Source of the DNA: Marmoricola sp.
Lineage (GTDB): Bacteria; Actinomycetota; Actinomycetes; Propionibacteriales; Nocardioidaceae
DNA length: 64,000 nt
Direction: 5' to 3'
Assembly: GCA_025964775.1 (NCBI GenBank)
Contig: JAOPYE010000040.1
Span: forward strand, 248,001 to 312,000
In this document: positions 35,644-44,400 of the stretch, piece by piece
Layout: the number at the start of each line of letters is the position of its first letter
Position numbering within the stretch: position 1 is the stretch's first letter
Translations under genes and position numbers: made by a program
Notes under the pieces: model-generated
The model's input: the letters and a program-made list of their open reading frames with translations, nothing else
Told to the model about the DNA's origin: nothing
The model's database searches: none

Positions 35644-37131
35644 GTGACCACCACCAGAAGGTTTGGCCGAGCGAGAAGCTTCCGGGTTGCTGCCCTGACC
35701 CTCGTGCTGGCGACCGTGGCCACCACCGGCCCGGTCGTCAGCCAGGGCGCGAACGCCGCCTCCCCGTCATCGCCACCGTGGCAGACCGGGACCGGCACCA
35801 GCTTCCAGCAGACCGACCCGCACGAGGTCGGCACGTTGAAGTTCTACAACGCGGCCGGCACCCAGATCTTCGGGGGCAGCACGACGACTGCTCCGTTCGC
35901 GGCGTACGTGCAGTCCTCGGTCGCGATCCGCGCCGGTGACAACCGCGCCGAGCTCTTCGCCTACCAGCCGAACGCCGGCGACTACCCCGGCAACTGGTCC
36001 GGCTCCCTGCTCACCGCGGCCTCGACGTACCCGGTCGCCACGCCTCCGGGCTCGGTGGACCCTGCCCTGCCCGCAGTCACCGCGACGTCGGGCGACACCA
36101 CGTTGTCCGACTTCCTCACGGCCTACCCGCTGACCGACACCACCTCGGGCTACCAGGGTGTCCTGGAGCTGCGCCTGCGGACGGGCAATGCCGGGACCGA
36201 CGAGACCTCCTCGACCAGCTACGCAGTCGCGGACATCATCGTCACCGGCACGACGTGGGAGGTCTACGGCACCAAGGCCGACTCGAGCACCAACGAGACC
36301 GTGCCCGCCAGCGCGACCTACGGCACCGGCTTCCAGGTGACCGCTTCGGTCGTGGGCGCTGGCGCGACCCCGACCGGGACCGCGACCCTCAAGGACGGCA
36401 CGACGACGGTGGGAACCGCGGTCGGTCTCGACGGCTCCGGTAACGCGACGTTCAACGTCAGCGGCACCGCGCTGGGTGGGGGTGTCCACAACCTGACGGT
36501 GACCTACAGCGGCGACTCGGCGTACAACACCTCGACGTCGTCCGCGAGCCCGATCACCATTGCCAAGGCCGCGACCACCACGACGTCGACTGTGCCGACC
36601 AGGGCGACCTACGGCACGGCGTTCCACGTCACCGCGGCCGTCGGTGGACCCGGGGCTCGCACCGGAAGCGCCACCCTCAAGCAGGGAAGCACCGCGCTGT
36701 ACACGGTGAACCTCGTGTCGGGCACGGCGAGTTTCACCGTCGCCGGCACCAGACTGGCGCCTGGCACGCACCCGCTGACGGTCACCTACAACGGCTCGGT
36801 CTCGCTGCTGACCAGCACCTCGACCTCGAAGTCGGTCGTGATCGGCAAGGCGGTCGGCCACGCGGTCAATACGCTGAACCCGAAGACGATCAGCCACACC
36901 AAGCGGGCGAAGCTGATCGTCAAGGTGACCGCGACCGGCGTCGTGCCCACCGGCACCGTCACGATCTACGACGGCACGAAGGTGATCGGTCACGCGACCC
37001 TGAGCAGGGGCACCGTCACCTTCCTGCTGCCGAGGCTCCGGCGTGGCCTGCACCGGATCCACGTCCGGTACGGCGGCTCCGCGTACGTCAGCGCTGCGAC
37101 GGCAGCAACCGTGACCTTGAAATCCACGTAG
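35644..37131 (+). CDS. Secreted protein: unnamed shared domain plus Ig-like repeats
   Basis: GTG start with GAGAGGA RBS; signal peptide; AELFAYQPNAGDYPGNWSGSLLTAASTY; then repeats of the form TYGTxFxVTAxVxG...TGxATLKxG...GxHxLTVTYxG. Confidence 0.82.
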   Translation: MTTTRRFGRARSFRVAALTLVLATVATTGPVVSQGANAASPSSPPWQTGTGTSFQQTDPHEVGTLKFYNAAGTQIFGGSTTTAPFAAYVQSSVAIRAGDNRAELFAYQPNAGDYPGNWSGSLLTAASTYPVATPPGSVDPALPAVTATSGDTTLSDFLTAYPLTDTTSGYQGVLELRLRTGNAGTDETSSTSYAVADIIVTGTTWEVYGTKADSSTNETVPASATYGTGFQVTASVVGAGATPTGTATLKDGTTTVGTAVGLDGSGNATFNVSGTALGGGVHNLTVTYSGDSAYNTSTSSASPITIAKAATTTTSTVPTRATYGTAFHVTAAVGGPGARTGSATLKQGSTALYTVNLVSGTASFTVAGTRLAPGTHPLTVTYNGSVSLLTSTSTSKSVVIGKAVGHAVNTLNPKTISHTKRAKLIVKVTATGVVPTGTVTIYDGTKVIGHATLSRGTVTFLLPRLRRGLHRIHVRYGGSAYVSAATAATVTLKST

Positions 37132-37162
37132 GACCGACGGCCCCCTTGGCAGGAGGAGACCC

Positions 37163-37984
37163 ATGACCGAAGTTCTCGACCGCACCGCGGTGGTGCCGTC
37201 CGTCGCCGGACCGGCATCGCTGGAGGCACGCCGGGTGTCGGCCTGGTTCGGGCAGCGCAAGGTGCTCGACCGGGTCTCGCTCGAGATGGCCCCTGGGCAG
37301 GTCACTGCGCTGATCGGCCCGTCGGGCTGCGGGAAGTCGACCTTCCTGCGGATCCTCAACCGGATGCACGAGCTGGTGCCGGCGGCCCGGCTCGCCGGTG
37401 CGGTGCACCTCGACGGAGTCGATATCTATGACCCCGAGCGGCGGCTGACCGATGCCCGGCACCAGATCGGGATGGTCTTCCAGAAGCCCAACCCGTTCCC
37501 GGCGATGTCGATCGCGGACAACGTCCTGGCGGGCCTGAAGATCACCGGGAGGACGATCGCGAAGTCGGATCGGGAGGCGTTGATCGAGGACAGCCTGACC
37601 CGGGCCGGTCTGTGGACCGAGGTGCGCGACCGGCTCAAGGCCCCCGGCGCGACGCTCTCGGGTGGACAGCAGCAACGACTGTGCATCGCGCGATCGCTGG
37701 CGGTCCGTCCGCGGGTCCTGCTGATGGACGAGCCGTGCTCGGCGCTCGACCCGACCTCGACCCGGGTCGTCGAGGAGACGATCAGCGAGATCTCGAGAGA
37801 CGTGACGATCGTGATCGTGACCCACAACATGCAGCAGGCGGCACGGGTCTCGGACCAGTGCGCGTTCTTCCTGGCCGAGCACGGCACCCCTGGCGTGATC
37901 GTCGAGCAGGGCCCGACCGATGCGATGTTCGGCGAGCCCCAGGACCGGCGTACGGCTGACTACGTCAACGGCCGCTTCGGCTGA
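37163..37984 (+). CDS. pstB: Phosphate-type ABC transporter ATPase PstB
   Basis: IGPSGCGKSTFLRILNRMHELVP, GMVFQKPNPFPAMSIADNV, LSGGQQQRLCIARSLAVRPRVLLMDEPCSALDPTST. Confidence 0.95.
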   Translation: MTEVLDRTAVVPSVAGPASLEARRVSAWFGQRKVLDRVSLEMAPGQVTALIGPSGCGKSTFLRILNRMHELVPAARLAGAVHLDGVDIYDPERRLTDARHQIGMVFQKPNPFPAMSIADNVLAGLKITGRTIAKSDREALIEDSLTRAGLWTEVRDRLKAPGATLSGGQQQRLCIARSLAVRPRVLLMDEPCSALDPTSTRVVEETISEISRDVTIVIVTHNMQQAARVSDQCAFFLAEHGTPGVIVEQGPTDAMFGEPQDRRTADYVNGRFG

Positions 37985-37998
37985 CCCCACGATCACCT

Positions 37999-38039
37999 CA
38001 CGGCCGGCGGGGGACCTGGTCAAGATCCCGCCGGCCGTG
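37999..38039 (+). terminator. Terminator-like hairpin after pstB
   Basis: CACGGCCGGCGGG ... CCCGCCGGCCGTG perfect 13-bp stem between convergent genes. Confidence 0.65.
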
Positions 38040-38053
38040 GGGGCTGTCCTACC

Positions 38054-38551
38054 TCACAACATCTTCTGGTAGATCCCGACGTCGATCATCCGGTCCTGCT
38101 TGTCGCCGACCTCGCGCATGGTCCCGGCCAGCTCGAAGCCGTGCTGTTCGTGGAGGCGGTTGCTACCCGGGTTCGGCTGGGCGATCAGCGCGACCGCGGT
38201 GTGGAAGCCGCGGGTGCGCAGCTGGCTGAGAAGCTCGGCGTACAGCAGGGTGCCGAAGCCCTCGCGGCGCGCGGCCCGGTGCAGGTAGACCGAGGTCTCC
38301 CGGGTCCGGTGGTACGCCGGCCGGTCGCGGAACGGCGAGGCGTACGCGAACCCGAGCACGCTGCCGTCCTGGACCGCGACGACGAACGGGTCGCCGCTGT
38401 CGAGCTTGTGCTGCCAGTCGGCCAGGGGCCGTTCCGTGGTCTCGAAGGTCGAGTAGGCGTGCAGCGACTCGTGCGTGTAGATCTCCGCGACCGCAGGCAG
38501 ATCCGACGCGATCGCGTTCCGGATCGCCACGGTCCTGGGCTCGGCGCTCAT
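38054..38551 (-). CDS. GNAT-family N-acetyltransferase
   Basis: VAIRNAIASDLPAVAEIYTHESLHAYSTFETTERPLADW...YLHRAARREGFGTLLYAELLSQLRTRGF. Confidence 0.9.
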   Translation of the reverse strand: MSAEPRTVAIRNAIASDLPAVAEIYTHESLHAYSTFETTERPLADWQHKLDSGDPFVVAVQDGSVLGFAYASPFRDRPAYHRTRETSVYLHRAARREGFGTLLYAELLSQLRTRGFHTAVALIAQPNPGSNRLHEQHGFELAGTMREVGDKQDRMIDVGIYQKML

Positions 38552-38602
38552 GGACCGAATAATCCCATCGGAGGAGTTGAGCCGGTACGGCAGACTGCTG
38601 CC

Positions 38603-39133
38603 GTGGCCATCGAACCTGACACCAAGGACTGGACCTGGGTCCTCGAGCAGCCCTGCGGTGAGTGTGGTTTCGACCCGACCACGATCGCCGTCGCGGATCT
38701 CCCGGAGGCGATCCACCGCAACACCCGGGGCTGGTTCGGAGCCCTCGACGGTCCGGACGCGACCGTACGTCCCGACGAGACCACCTGGTCGAGGCTCGAG
38801 TACGCCTGCCACGTGCGCGACGTGCACCGGATCTTCCGCGAGCGCGTCCAGCTGATGCTGGCCGAGAACGACCCGCAGTTCGACAACTGGGACCAGGACG
38901 CCACCGCCGTCGAGGACCGGTACGGCGAGCAGGACCCGAGCATCGTGGTCGTCGAGCTGGTCGAGGCGGCTGCCGACATCGCCGGCACCTATGCCGGTGT
39001 GGCGGGCGAGCAGTGGAACCGGACCGGGCGTCGCAGCAACGGCTCTGGCTTCACGGTCGCCTCGATCGGGCGCTACCACCTGCACGACGTCGTGCATCAC
39101 CTGCACGACATCGGCGTCGCAGGACCTTCGTGA
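38603..39133 (+). CDS. DinB-superfamily protein
   Basis: TWVLEQPCGECGFDPTTIAVADLPEAIHRNTRGWFGAL...ARTI-type DinB pattern with HLHDVVHHLHDI. Confidence 0.75.
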   Translation: MAIEPDTKDWTWVLEQPCGECGFDPTTIAVADLPEAIHRNTRGWFGALDGPDATVRPDETTWSRLEYACHVRDVHRIFRERVQLMLAENDPQFDNWDQDATAVEDRYGEQDPSIVVVELVEAAADIAGTYAGVAGEQWNRTGRRSNGSGFTVASIGRYHLHDVVHHLHDIGVAGPS

Positions 39134-39143
39134 GGAACCCTTC

Positions 39144-39338
39144 TTGAGACACACCGAGTTCTGGGAGCGGCTCGACCACGCCCTCGGGCCCGCGTACTCA
39201 CGATCCTGGGCCCGCCTGTTCGTGATGGCGGACCTGGGCGGACGCACGGCCGACGAGGCGCTGGCCGCCGGCGTGTCGCCCAAGGAGGTCTGGCGCGCGG
39301 TCTGGGCGGCTCTGGAGCTGCCGGCCAGCGACCGATGA
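39144..39338 (+). CDS. DUF3046 family small protein
   Basis: MRHTEFWERLDHALGPAYSRSWARLFVMADLGGRTADEALAAGVSPKEVWRAVWAALELP; TTG start; adjacent to recA. Confidence 0.85.
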   Translation: MRHTEFWERLDHALGPAYSRSWARLFVMADLGGRTADEALAAGVSPKEVWRAVWAALELPASDR

Positions 39339-39406
39339 CGGCCCGCGCCGCCTGAGCGCGCTTCGTACTGGTTTGCGGTAGTCGTCACGCGGGTAGTGGT
39401 GCGGGG

Positions 39407-39447
39407 ACGGGGCGCCCTCTCCCTCCCCTCATACCAGGGCGCCCCGT
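39407..39447 (+). terminator. Terminator-like hairpin upstream of recA
   Basis: ACGGGGCGCCCT ... AGGGCGCCCCGT perfect 12-bp stem followed by CTT. Confidence 0.65.
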
Positions 39448-39504
39448 CTTGGGGTCGTGCCCGCCCTCGTCGGGTCCGCGACACACCGGGCCGAGGTGCT
39501 GTGA

Positions 39505-39520
39505 TCGAACACCTGTTCGT
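39505..39520 (+). promoter_or_regulatory. LexA/SOS box-like site upstream of recA
   Basis: TCGAAC-ACCT-GTTCGT, one mismatch to actinobacterial TCGAAC-N4-GTTCGA. Confidence 0.8.
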
Positions 39521-39665
39521 ACTACGGTTGCGTCCACAGGCAGGGTCGACCAGCCGTTCTCCACCGGTCAGAAACGATCGGGAGCGAGTGTCGGTGGCCG
39601 CACCTAACGTCTGGCGGGACACGGAGCGCACGACAGTGGCAGGACCTCGAGACAGGACGAAGACG

Positions 39666-40718
39666 ATGGCTGGACACGACAAGGACAAGGCGCTCGACGT
39701 AGCGCTCGCAAACATCGAGAAGCAGTACGGCAAGGGCTCGGTGATGCGACTGGGTGACGAGACCCGTGCGCCGCTCGAGGTGATCCCGACCGGTTCCATC
39801 GCGCTCGACATCGCGCTCGGCCTCGGCGGCCTGCCGCGTGGCCGCGTGGTCGAGATCTACGGCCCGGAGTCCTCCGGCAAGACCACGGTGGCCCTGCACG
39901 CGGTCGCCAACGCCCAGGCTGCCGGCGGCATCGTGGCCTTCATCGACGCCGAGCACGCGCTCGACCCCGACTACGCCGCAGCGCTCGGTGTCGACACCGA
40001 CGCCCTGCTGGTCTCGCAGCCCGACTCCGGTGAGCAGGCGCTCGAGATCGCCGACATGCTGATCCGCTCGGGCGCGCTCGACCTGGTCGTCATCGACTCG
40101 GTGGCGGCGCTGGTGCCCCGCGCCGAGATCGAGGGCGAGATGGGTGACAGCCACGTCGGCCTGCAGGCTCGACTGATGAGCCAGGCGCTGCGCAAGATGA
40201 CCGGTGCGCTGAGCAACTCCAACACGACGATGATCTTCATCAACCAGCTGCGCGAGAAGATCGGCGTGATGTTCGGGTCGCCGGAGACCACCACCGGCGG
40301 CAAGGCGCTGAAGTTCTACGCCTCGGTGCGCCTCGACGTCCGCCGGATCGAGACCCTCAAGGACGGCACCGACATGGTCGGCAACCGGACCCGGGTCAAG
40401 GTCGTGAAGAACAAGGTGGCCCCGCCGTTCAAGCAGGCCGAGTTCGACATCATGTACGGCAAGGGCATCTCCCGCGAGGGTGGCCTGATCGACGTCGGTG
40501 TCGACGCGGGCCTCGTCCGCAAGGCCGGCGCCTGGTACACCTACGAGGGCGACCAGCTCGGCCAGGGCAAGGAGAACGCCCGGGCCTTCCTGAAAGACAA
40601 CCCGGACCTGGCCAACGAGCTGGAGAAGCGGATCCTCGAGAAGCTCGGCATCGGCCCGACGGTGGATGCCCCCGCCGCGGTCGAGAAGGTGATCGACCCC
40701 GACGGCATCGACTTCTGA
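39666..40718 (+). CDS. recA: Recombinase RecA
   Basis: [32 protein letters not shown]...[26 protein letters not shown]. Confidence 0.99.
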   Translation: MAGHDKDKALDVALANIEKQYGKGSVMRLGDETRAPLEVIPTGSIALDIALGLGGLPRGRVVEIYGPESSGKTTVALHAVANAQAAGGIVAFIDAEHALDPDYAAALGVDTDALLVSQPDSGEQALEIADMLIRSGALDLVVIDSVAALVPRAEIEGEMGDSHVGLQARLMSQALRKMTGALSNSNTTMIFINQLREKIGVMFGSPETTTGGKALKFYASVRLDVRRIETLKDGTDMVGNRTRVKVVKNKVAPPFKQAEFDIMYGKGISREGGLIDVGVDAGLVRKAGAWYTYEGDQLGQGKENARAFLKDNPDLANELEKRILEKLGIGPTVDAPAAVEKVIDPDGIDF

Positions 40719-40740
40719 CCAGGACCGTGAAACCACCGCG

Positions 40741-40808
40741 CTGGCTTCGTTGTCGTCGGTCGACGGCCGCTTCGCTTACAGGCCGCCTTCTCTCCTCCGC
40801 CTTGCCAT
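40741..40808 (-). repeat. Dispersed repeat, about 68 bp, copy 2 (reverse orientation)
   Basis: Reverse complement ATGGCAAGGCGGAGGAGAGAAGGCGGCCTGTAAGCGAAGCGGCCGTCGACCGACGACAACGAAGCCAG matches 2240-2308. Confidence 0.8.
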
Positions 40809-40839
40809 CACGGCGGTTTGACGATCCTGGCGATGCCAT

Positions 40840-41418
40840 ATGAGTCGAAACTTCGGGGAGGGCGGGCGTCGGCGGCGCCCGCCCTCTGCCGAACCTCCGT
40901 CGGACGACGCCGACCTGGGCCCCGAGGCCGACCCGGAGTCGGTGGGTCGCAAGATCCTGCTCGACCAGCTGGCCGGTCGGGCTCGCAGCCGGTCCGACCT
41001 CGCGGCCAAGCTCGCCCAGCGCGACGTACCGGACGAGATCGCGACCCGGCTCCTGGACCGGTTCGAAGAAGTCGGCCTCATCGACGACACCGCGTTCGCC
41101 GCTGAGTGGGTCGCCCAGCGCCAGGAGGGCAAGGGCCTCGCGAAACGCGCCCTGGCCCAGGAGCTGCGCCGCAAGGGCATCGACGACGAGGTCGCCCGCG
41201 ACGCCCTCGATTCGGTGAACGAGGAGGACGAGGTCGCCGCCGCACGCGTCCTGGTCCAACGCAAGCTTCGTACGATGCGTGACCTCGACCAGCAGGTGGC
41301 GATCCGTCGCCTTGTCGGCATGCTCGCCCGCAAGGGCTACTCGAGCGGGGTGGCTTTCCGGGTCGTGCGCGAAGAGCTCGACGCGGACATCAACGATCCT
41401 GAGCACATGGGGTTGTAG
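40840..41418 (+). CDS. recX: Regulatory protein RecX
   Basis: LDQLAGRARSRSDLAAKLAQRDVPDEIATRLLDRFEEVGLIDDTAFAAEWVAQRQEGKGLAKRALAQELRRKGI; follows recA. Confidence 0.93.
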   Translation: MSRNFGEGGRRRRPPSAEPPSDDADLGPEADPESVGRKILLDQLAGRARSRSDLAAKLAQRDVPDEIATRLLDRFEEVGLIDDTAFAAEWVAQRQEGKGLAKRALAQELRRKGIDDEVARDALDSVNEEDEVAAARVLVQRKLRTMRDLDQQVAIRRLVGMLARKGYSSGVAFRVVREELDADINDPEHMGL

Positions 41419-41421
41419 GGA

Positions 41422-41585
41422 GTTCCGCCTTCGGCGGAGGTGGTTCCGCCTTCGGCGGGCTTCGGTGGTCCGGTGTGCGGGTCCGCCGTCCAGACCCCCT
41501 TGCGCCATCGGCTTACCGCGTCGCTGCGACTTCTGCGCGGTGCCCGATTTCTGCTTGCAGCGCCGCGCTGCGCTTGATGCTGGCC
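41422..41585 (-). repeat. Three-block repeat element, left copy
   Basis: Blocks GTTCCGCCTTCGGCGG (41443-41458), GCGCCATCGGCTTACCGCGTCG (41502-41523), GCCGCGCTGCGCTTGATGCTGGCC (41562-41585), exact inverse complements of the right copy. Confidence 0.75.
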
Positions 41586-41719
41586 GCAGCGGCGGCCTGC
41601 CCGTCGGCCCCGCGTGTCGGCTCACCTTGGTGAGTGGGTTGGCGTGCGGCCCACCGCAGATCTCCCACCACCTACCGGCTGTGACCGTCCGGCGGGGTGG
41701 GACGGGGAGGGCCCGGAGC

Positions 41720-41877
41720 GGCCAGCATCAAGCGCAGCGCGGCGACACGAAACAGGGCCGGCGGCAGCGAACCAGACAGAGTGTCGACGCGGTAAGCCGA
41801 TGGCGCGAGGCGCCCTCACCGGCACACCCCGCACAGGTGACCACAGCCCGCCGCTGCACCCCCGCCGAAGGCGGAAC
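41720..41877 (+). repeat. Three-block repeat element, right copy
   Basis: GGCCAGCATCAAGCGCAGCGCGGC (41720-41743), CGACGCGGTAAGCCGATGGCGC (41785-41806), CCGCCGAAGGCGGAAC (41862-41877). Confidence 0.75.
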
Positions 41878-42368
41878 TACCCTCCCAACGCCGCCAACAT
41901 CTTCTTGCCGACATCGCTGAGGGTCCCGTGAGCGTCCGCAACCCGACACCACTCACGCGTCATCGCCGCGAACTTCGCCGGGTTGTAGATGTCCTCCTCG
42001 CGGATGAGGTTGCCCTCGTCGTCGAAGGTCAGGATGGTGATGTTCGATTCCTCGTGCACCGAGCCGTCGCCCGGGTCGCGCATGATGTTGCGGACATCGA
42101 GGATGACCCGGTTGGTGGGCGGGTCGAACACGTACCAAGCCGGAGGGAAGCCGATCATCTCGTTGCCCGGGAAGTCCGTCATCGTCTTGACGATCCAGCT
42201 GCGGATCTCCTCGCGACCGTTGAAGTCGCCGTAGACGTGCTCGCAGTACGTGGCGTCCTCGGTGAACAGGTCGGCGAACGCGGACCAGTCGCGGGTCTCG
42301 CAGATCTCCTCGACCTTCGACAGGTAGCGATCGAAGGCGGACTGCAACGTGTTCTCGTTTTGGGTCAC
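41877..42368 (-). CDS. NTF2/SnoaL-like fold protein
   Basis: GTG start; RYLSKVEEICETRDWSAFADLFTEDATYCEHVYGDFNGREEIRSWIVKTMTDFPG. Confidence 0.85.
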   Translation of the reverse strand: MTQNENTLQSAFDRYLSKVEEICETRDWSAFADLFTEDATYCEHVYGDFNGREEIRSWIVKTMTDFPGNEMIGFPPAWYVFDPPTNRVILDVRNIMRDPGDGSVHEESNITILTFDDEGNLIREEDIYNPAKFAAMTREWCRVADAHGTLSDVGKKMLAALGG

Positions 42369-42402
42369 GGCGCCATCAAACCATTCACGGCAGACTGAGG
42401 GA

Positions 42403-43110
42403 ATGCACATCGAGTTTCTGCGCTCGCAGTTGAGCGCGGGGGAGTCCTGGGCCGAGCGGGCCGACCGGTCCCTGACCGGGGTGGGGCCGGTGCTGGCGCT
42501 CGACCTCGCAGGCGACCCGTTGAAGTTCCGGGTCGACGCCGAGCACCGGCTCTCGGTGCGACCGATGACGCCCGGAGACTTCGGCGATGTGACCCGCTGG
42601 GTCAACGAACCGCACGTGGCCCGGTGGTGGGACGAGTACCGGACCCCGGAGAAGGTCGAGGGCTACTACGGGCCGGCGCTGCGCGGTGAGGACCCGACCC
42701 GGCTGTGGATCTTCGAGGTCAACGGTCGTTCGGTCGGGTTCTGCCAGGACTACCGGATCGCCGACCATCCCGAGTGGGCGCTGCTCTGCTCGCGACCGGA
42801 CGCCGTCGGGTTCGACTACGCGATCGGGGAGCCTGCCTGGGTCGGACGCGGCATCGGGACCAGCCTGCTGTGGGTCTTCCTGCGCGACATCGTCTGGCCG
42901 GCGTACCCGGGGGTGCGGGAGTTCTTCGCGGCACCTGACCACCGCAACGCCGCGTCGCTCCGGTTGCTCACCAAGCTGGGCTTCACCCAGGGCGTCTGGT
43001 TCGACGAGCCGAACCCGGACGGCACGGCGGACACGTTGATCGGATGTTCCCTCGATGTGGCGCAGGTCATGGGTCTCGCAGGGTCGACGTCCGCGGTTAC
43101 TCGGGAGTAA
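42403..43110 (+). CDS. GNAT-family acetyltransferase (aminoglycoside/lysine acetyltransferase-like)
   Basis: LSVRPMTPGDFGDVTRWVNEPHVARWWDEYRTPEKVEGYYGPALRGEDPTRLWIFEVNGRSVGFCQDYRI...VGRGIGTSLLWVFLRDI. Confidence 0.85.
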   Translation: MHIEFLRSQLSAGESWAERADRSLTGVGPVLALDLAGDPLKFRVDAEHRLSVRPMTPGDFGDVTRWVNEPHVARWWDEYRTPEKVEGYYGPALRGEDPTRLWIFEVNGRSVGFCQDYRIADHPEWALLCSRPDAVGFDYAIGEPAWVGRGIGTSLLWVFLRDIVWPAYPGVREFFAAPDHRNAASLRLLTKLGFTQGVWFDEPNPDGTADTLIGCSLDVAQVMGLAGSTSAVTRE

Positions 43111-43119
43111 CATCGGGCC

Positions 43120-43593
43120 ATGCCCAACGTTGCTGATCTGTACAAGCTGTCCTCGCAGGTCCCGCTCGTCGGCGAGCGCCTGTTCTCGCTCGCGTTCGCC
43201 CAGAAGGCGCCCTACTTCGCGACGATCCACCCGCGCTTCACCCGGATCGAGCCGAACTACACCTCGCTGGTCATCCCCAAGCGTCGCTCCGTGCAGAACC
43301 ACATCGGCACCGTGCACGCGATCGCGCTGTGCAACGGCCTCGAGGCCGCAATGGGTGCGCTGGCGGAGTCCACGATCCCGAGCAACAAGCGCTGGATCCC
43401 CAAGGGGATGGACATCAGCTACACGGCCAAGGCGACTTCTGACATCACCTGCATCGCCGAGACCGACCCGGAGCAGTGGACCGGCGACAACCCCGACCTG
43501 CACGTGCGGGTCAAGGGCGTTCGCGATGACGGAACCACCGTCATCGAAGGCGTCATCAAGCTCTGGGTGACCGAAAAACCGAACAAGCTGTAA
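43120..43593 (+). CDS. DUF4442/hotdog-like protein
   Basis: PKRRSVQNHIGTVHAIALCNGLEAAMGALAESTIPSNKRWIPKGMDISYTAKATSDITCIAE. Confidence 0.8.
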   Translation: MPNVADLYKLSSQVPLVGERLFSLAFAQKAPYFATIHPRFTRIEPNYTSLVIPKRRSVQNHIGTVHAIALCNGLEAAMGALAESTIPSNKRWIPKGMDISYTAKATSDITCIAETDPEQWTGDNPDLHVRVKGVRDDGTTVIEGVIKLWVTEKPNKL

Positions 43594-43674
43594 GGACGAG
43601 ACAGGCCCCGGTCGTCGAGCTTGCCGAGACGTCGTACGGACCGCGCTGCGTCGCGACGCACCGCAGACTTGAGA

Positions 43675-44298
43675 TCACAGCTGGAAGTCGCCGTGCACGC
43701 TGGAGAAGTTCGACCCGATCCGTCCGACCCTGAGGACCGCCCCGTCCAGCTGGCTCGCGGTCACGTCGAACACCACCTGGAAACGCACGGTGCCACCACG
43801 TCCCGTTGTCGTGGGCCAGTGCGCGTACACCGCCGGCGGTGACGTTCCCGCCGCCGGGATCGCGGCGCCGTGGCGAGGGACGAGCTGCCAGTTGAGGTCG
43901 TTCAGCACATCGGCCGAGCGGTGCGAACCGGTGTAGGTCGCTTCGTAGGTGACGAGGGCGTACCGGTGCTGGGGTGGCGTCACGAACCCGCCGCTTGCCG
44001 CGATGATCGCGTGCGTCGCATCGTCTCGTACGGCGATGAGCTGCACCGTCCAGTCCGGGATCTTGACGATCTCGCCGAGCCGTACCGGGGCTCGCGACGT
44101 CGGCGTGCCTGACGGCCTCGATGGCGTCGGAGTCGGCGTGCTCGTGGGCACAGCAGTAGGGGTCGGGCTCGACGTGGTGGGTGATGGGTTGCTCGCGCTG
44201 GGGGTCGGTGCGAAGCCCGAGGGGGTCGACCCTCCGCAACCGGCTGTCAGGGCGAGCACAGTCGTCAGGGCGAGGGTGCCGGGCAGGCGCTCGATCAA
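43675..44298 (-). CDS. Putative lipoprotein with Pro/Ser/Thr-rich linker
   Basis: LALTAGCGGS lipobox; PTPSASNPSPTTSSPTPTAVPTSTPTPTPSRP linker. Confidence 0.75.
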   Translation of the reverse strand: MIERLPGTLALTTVLALTAGCGGSTPSGFAPTPSASNPSPTTSSPTPTAVPTSTPTPTPSRPSGTPTSRAPVRLGEIVKIPDWTVQLIAVRDDATHAIIAASGGFVTPPQHRYALVTYEATYTGSHRSADVLNDLNWQLVPRHGAAIPAAGTSPPAVYAHWPTTTGRGGTVRFQVVFDVTASQLDGAVLRVGRIGSNFSSVHGDFQL

Positions 44299-44400
44299 CG
44301 GGTCTCCTCGCGGCTGGGTGATCGCTCGCCATTATCGCCGCGACGGTCAATCCGGCGCCGGGATGAACCTCCCGTGGGACCGCCGTACCCTTGACCGGTC

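Noticed and set aside
40450-41625. 391-aa minus-strand ORF and 41614-41931 plus-strand ORF sharing RPASSAARR...RRGKPMA
   Set aside because: The peptide similarity comes from the inverted three-block DNA repeat; spacers do not preserve protein similarity and the frames run antisense to recX
43609-43632. GGTCGTCGAGCTTGCCGAGAC resembling a further palindromic repeat
   Set aside because: Single short match with imperfect arms and no second copy seen in the window; not enough support
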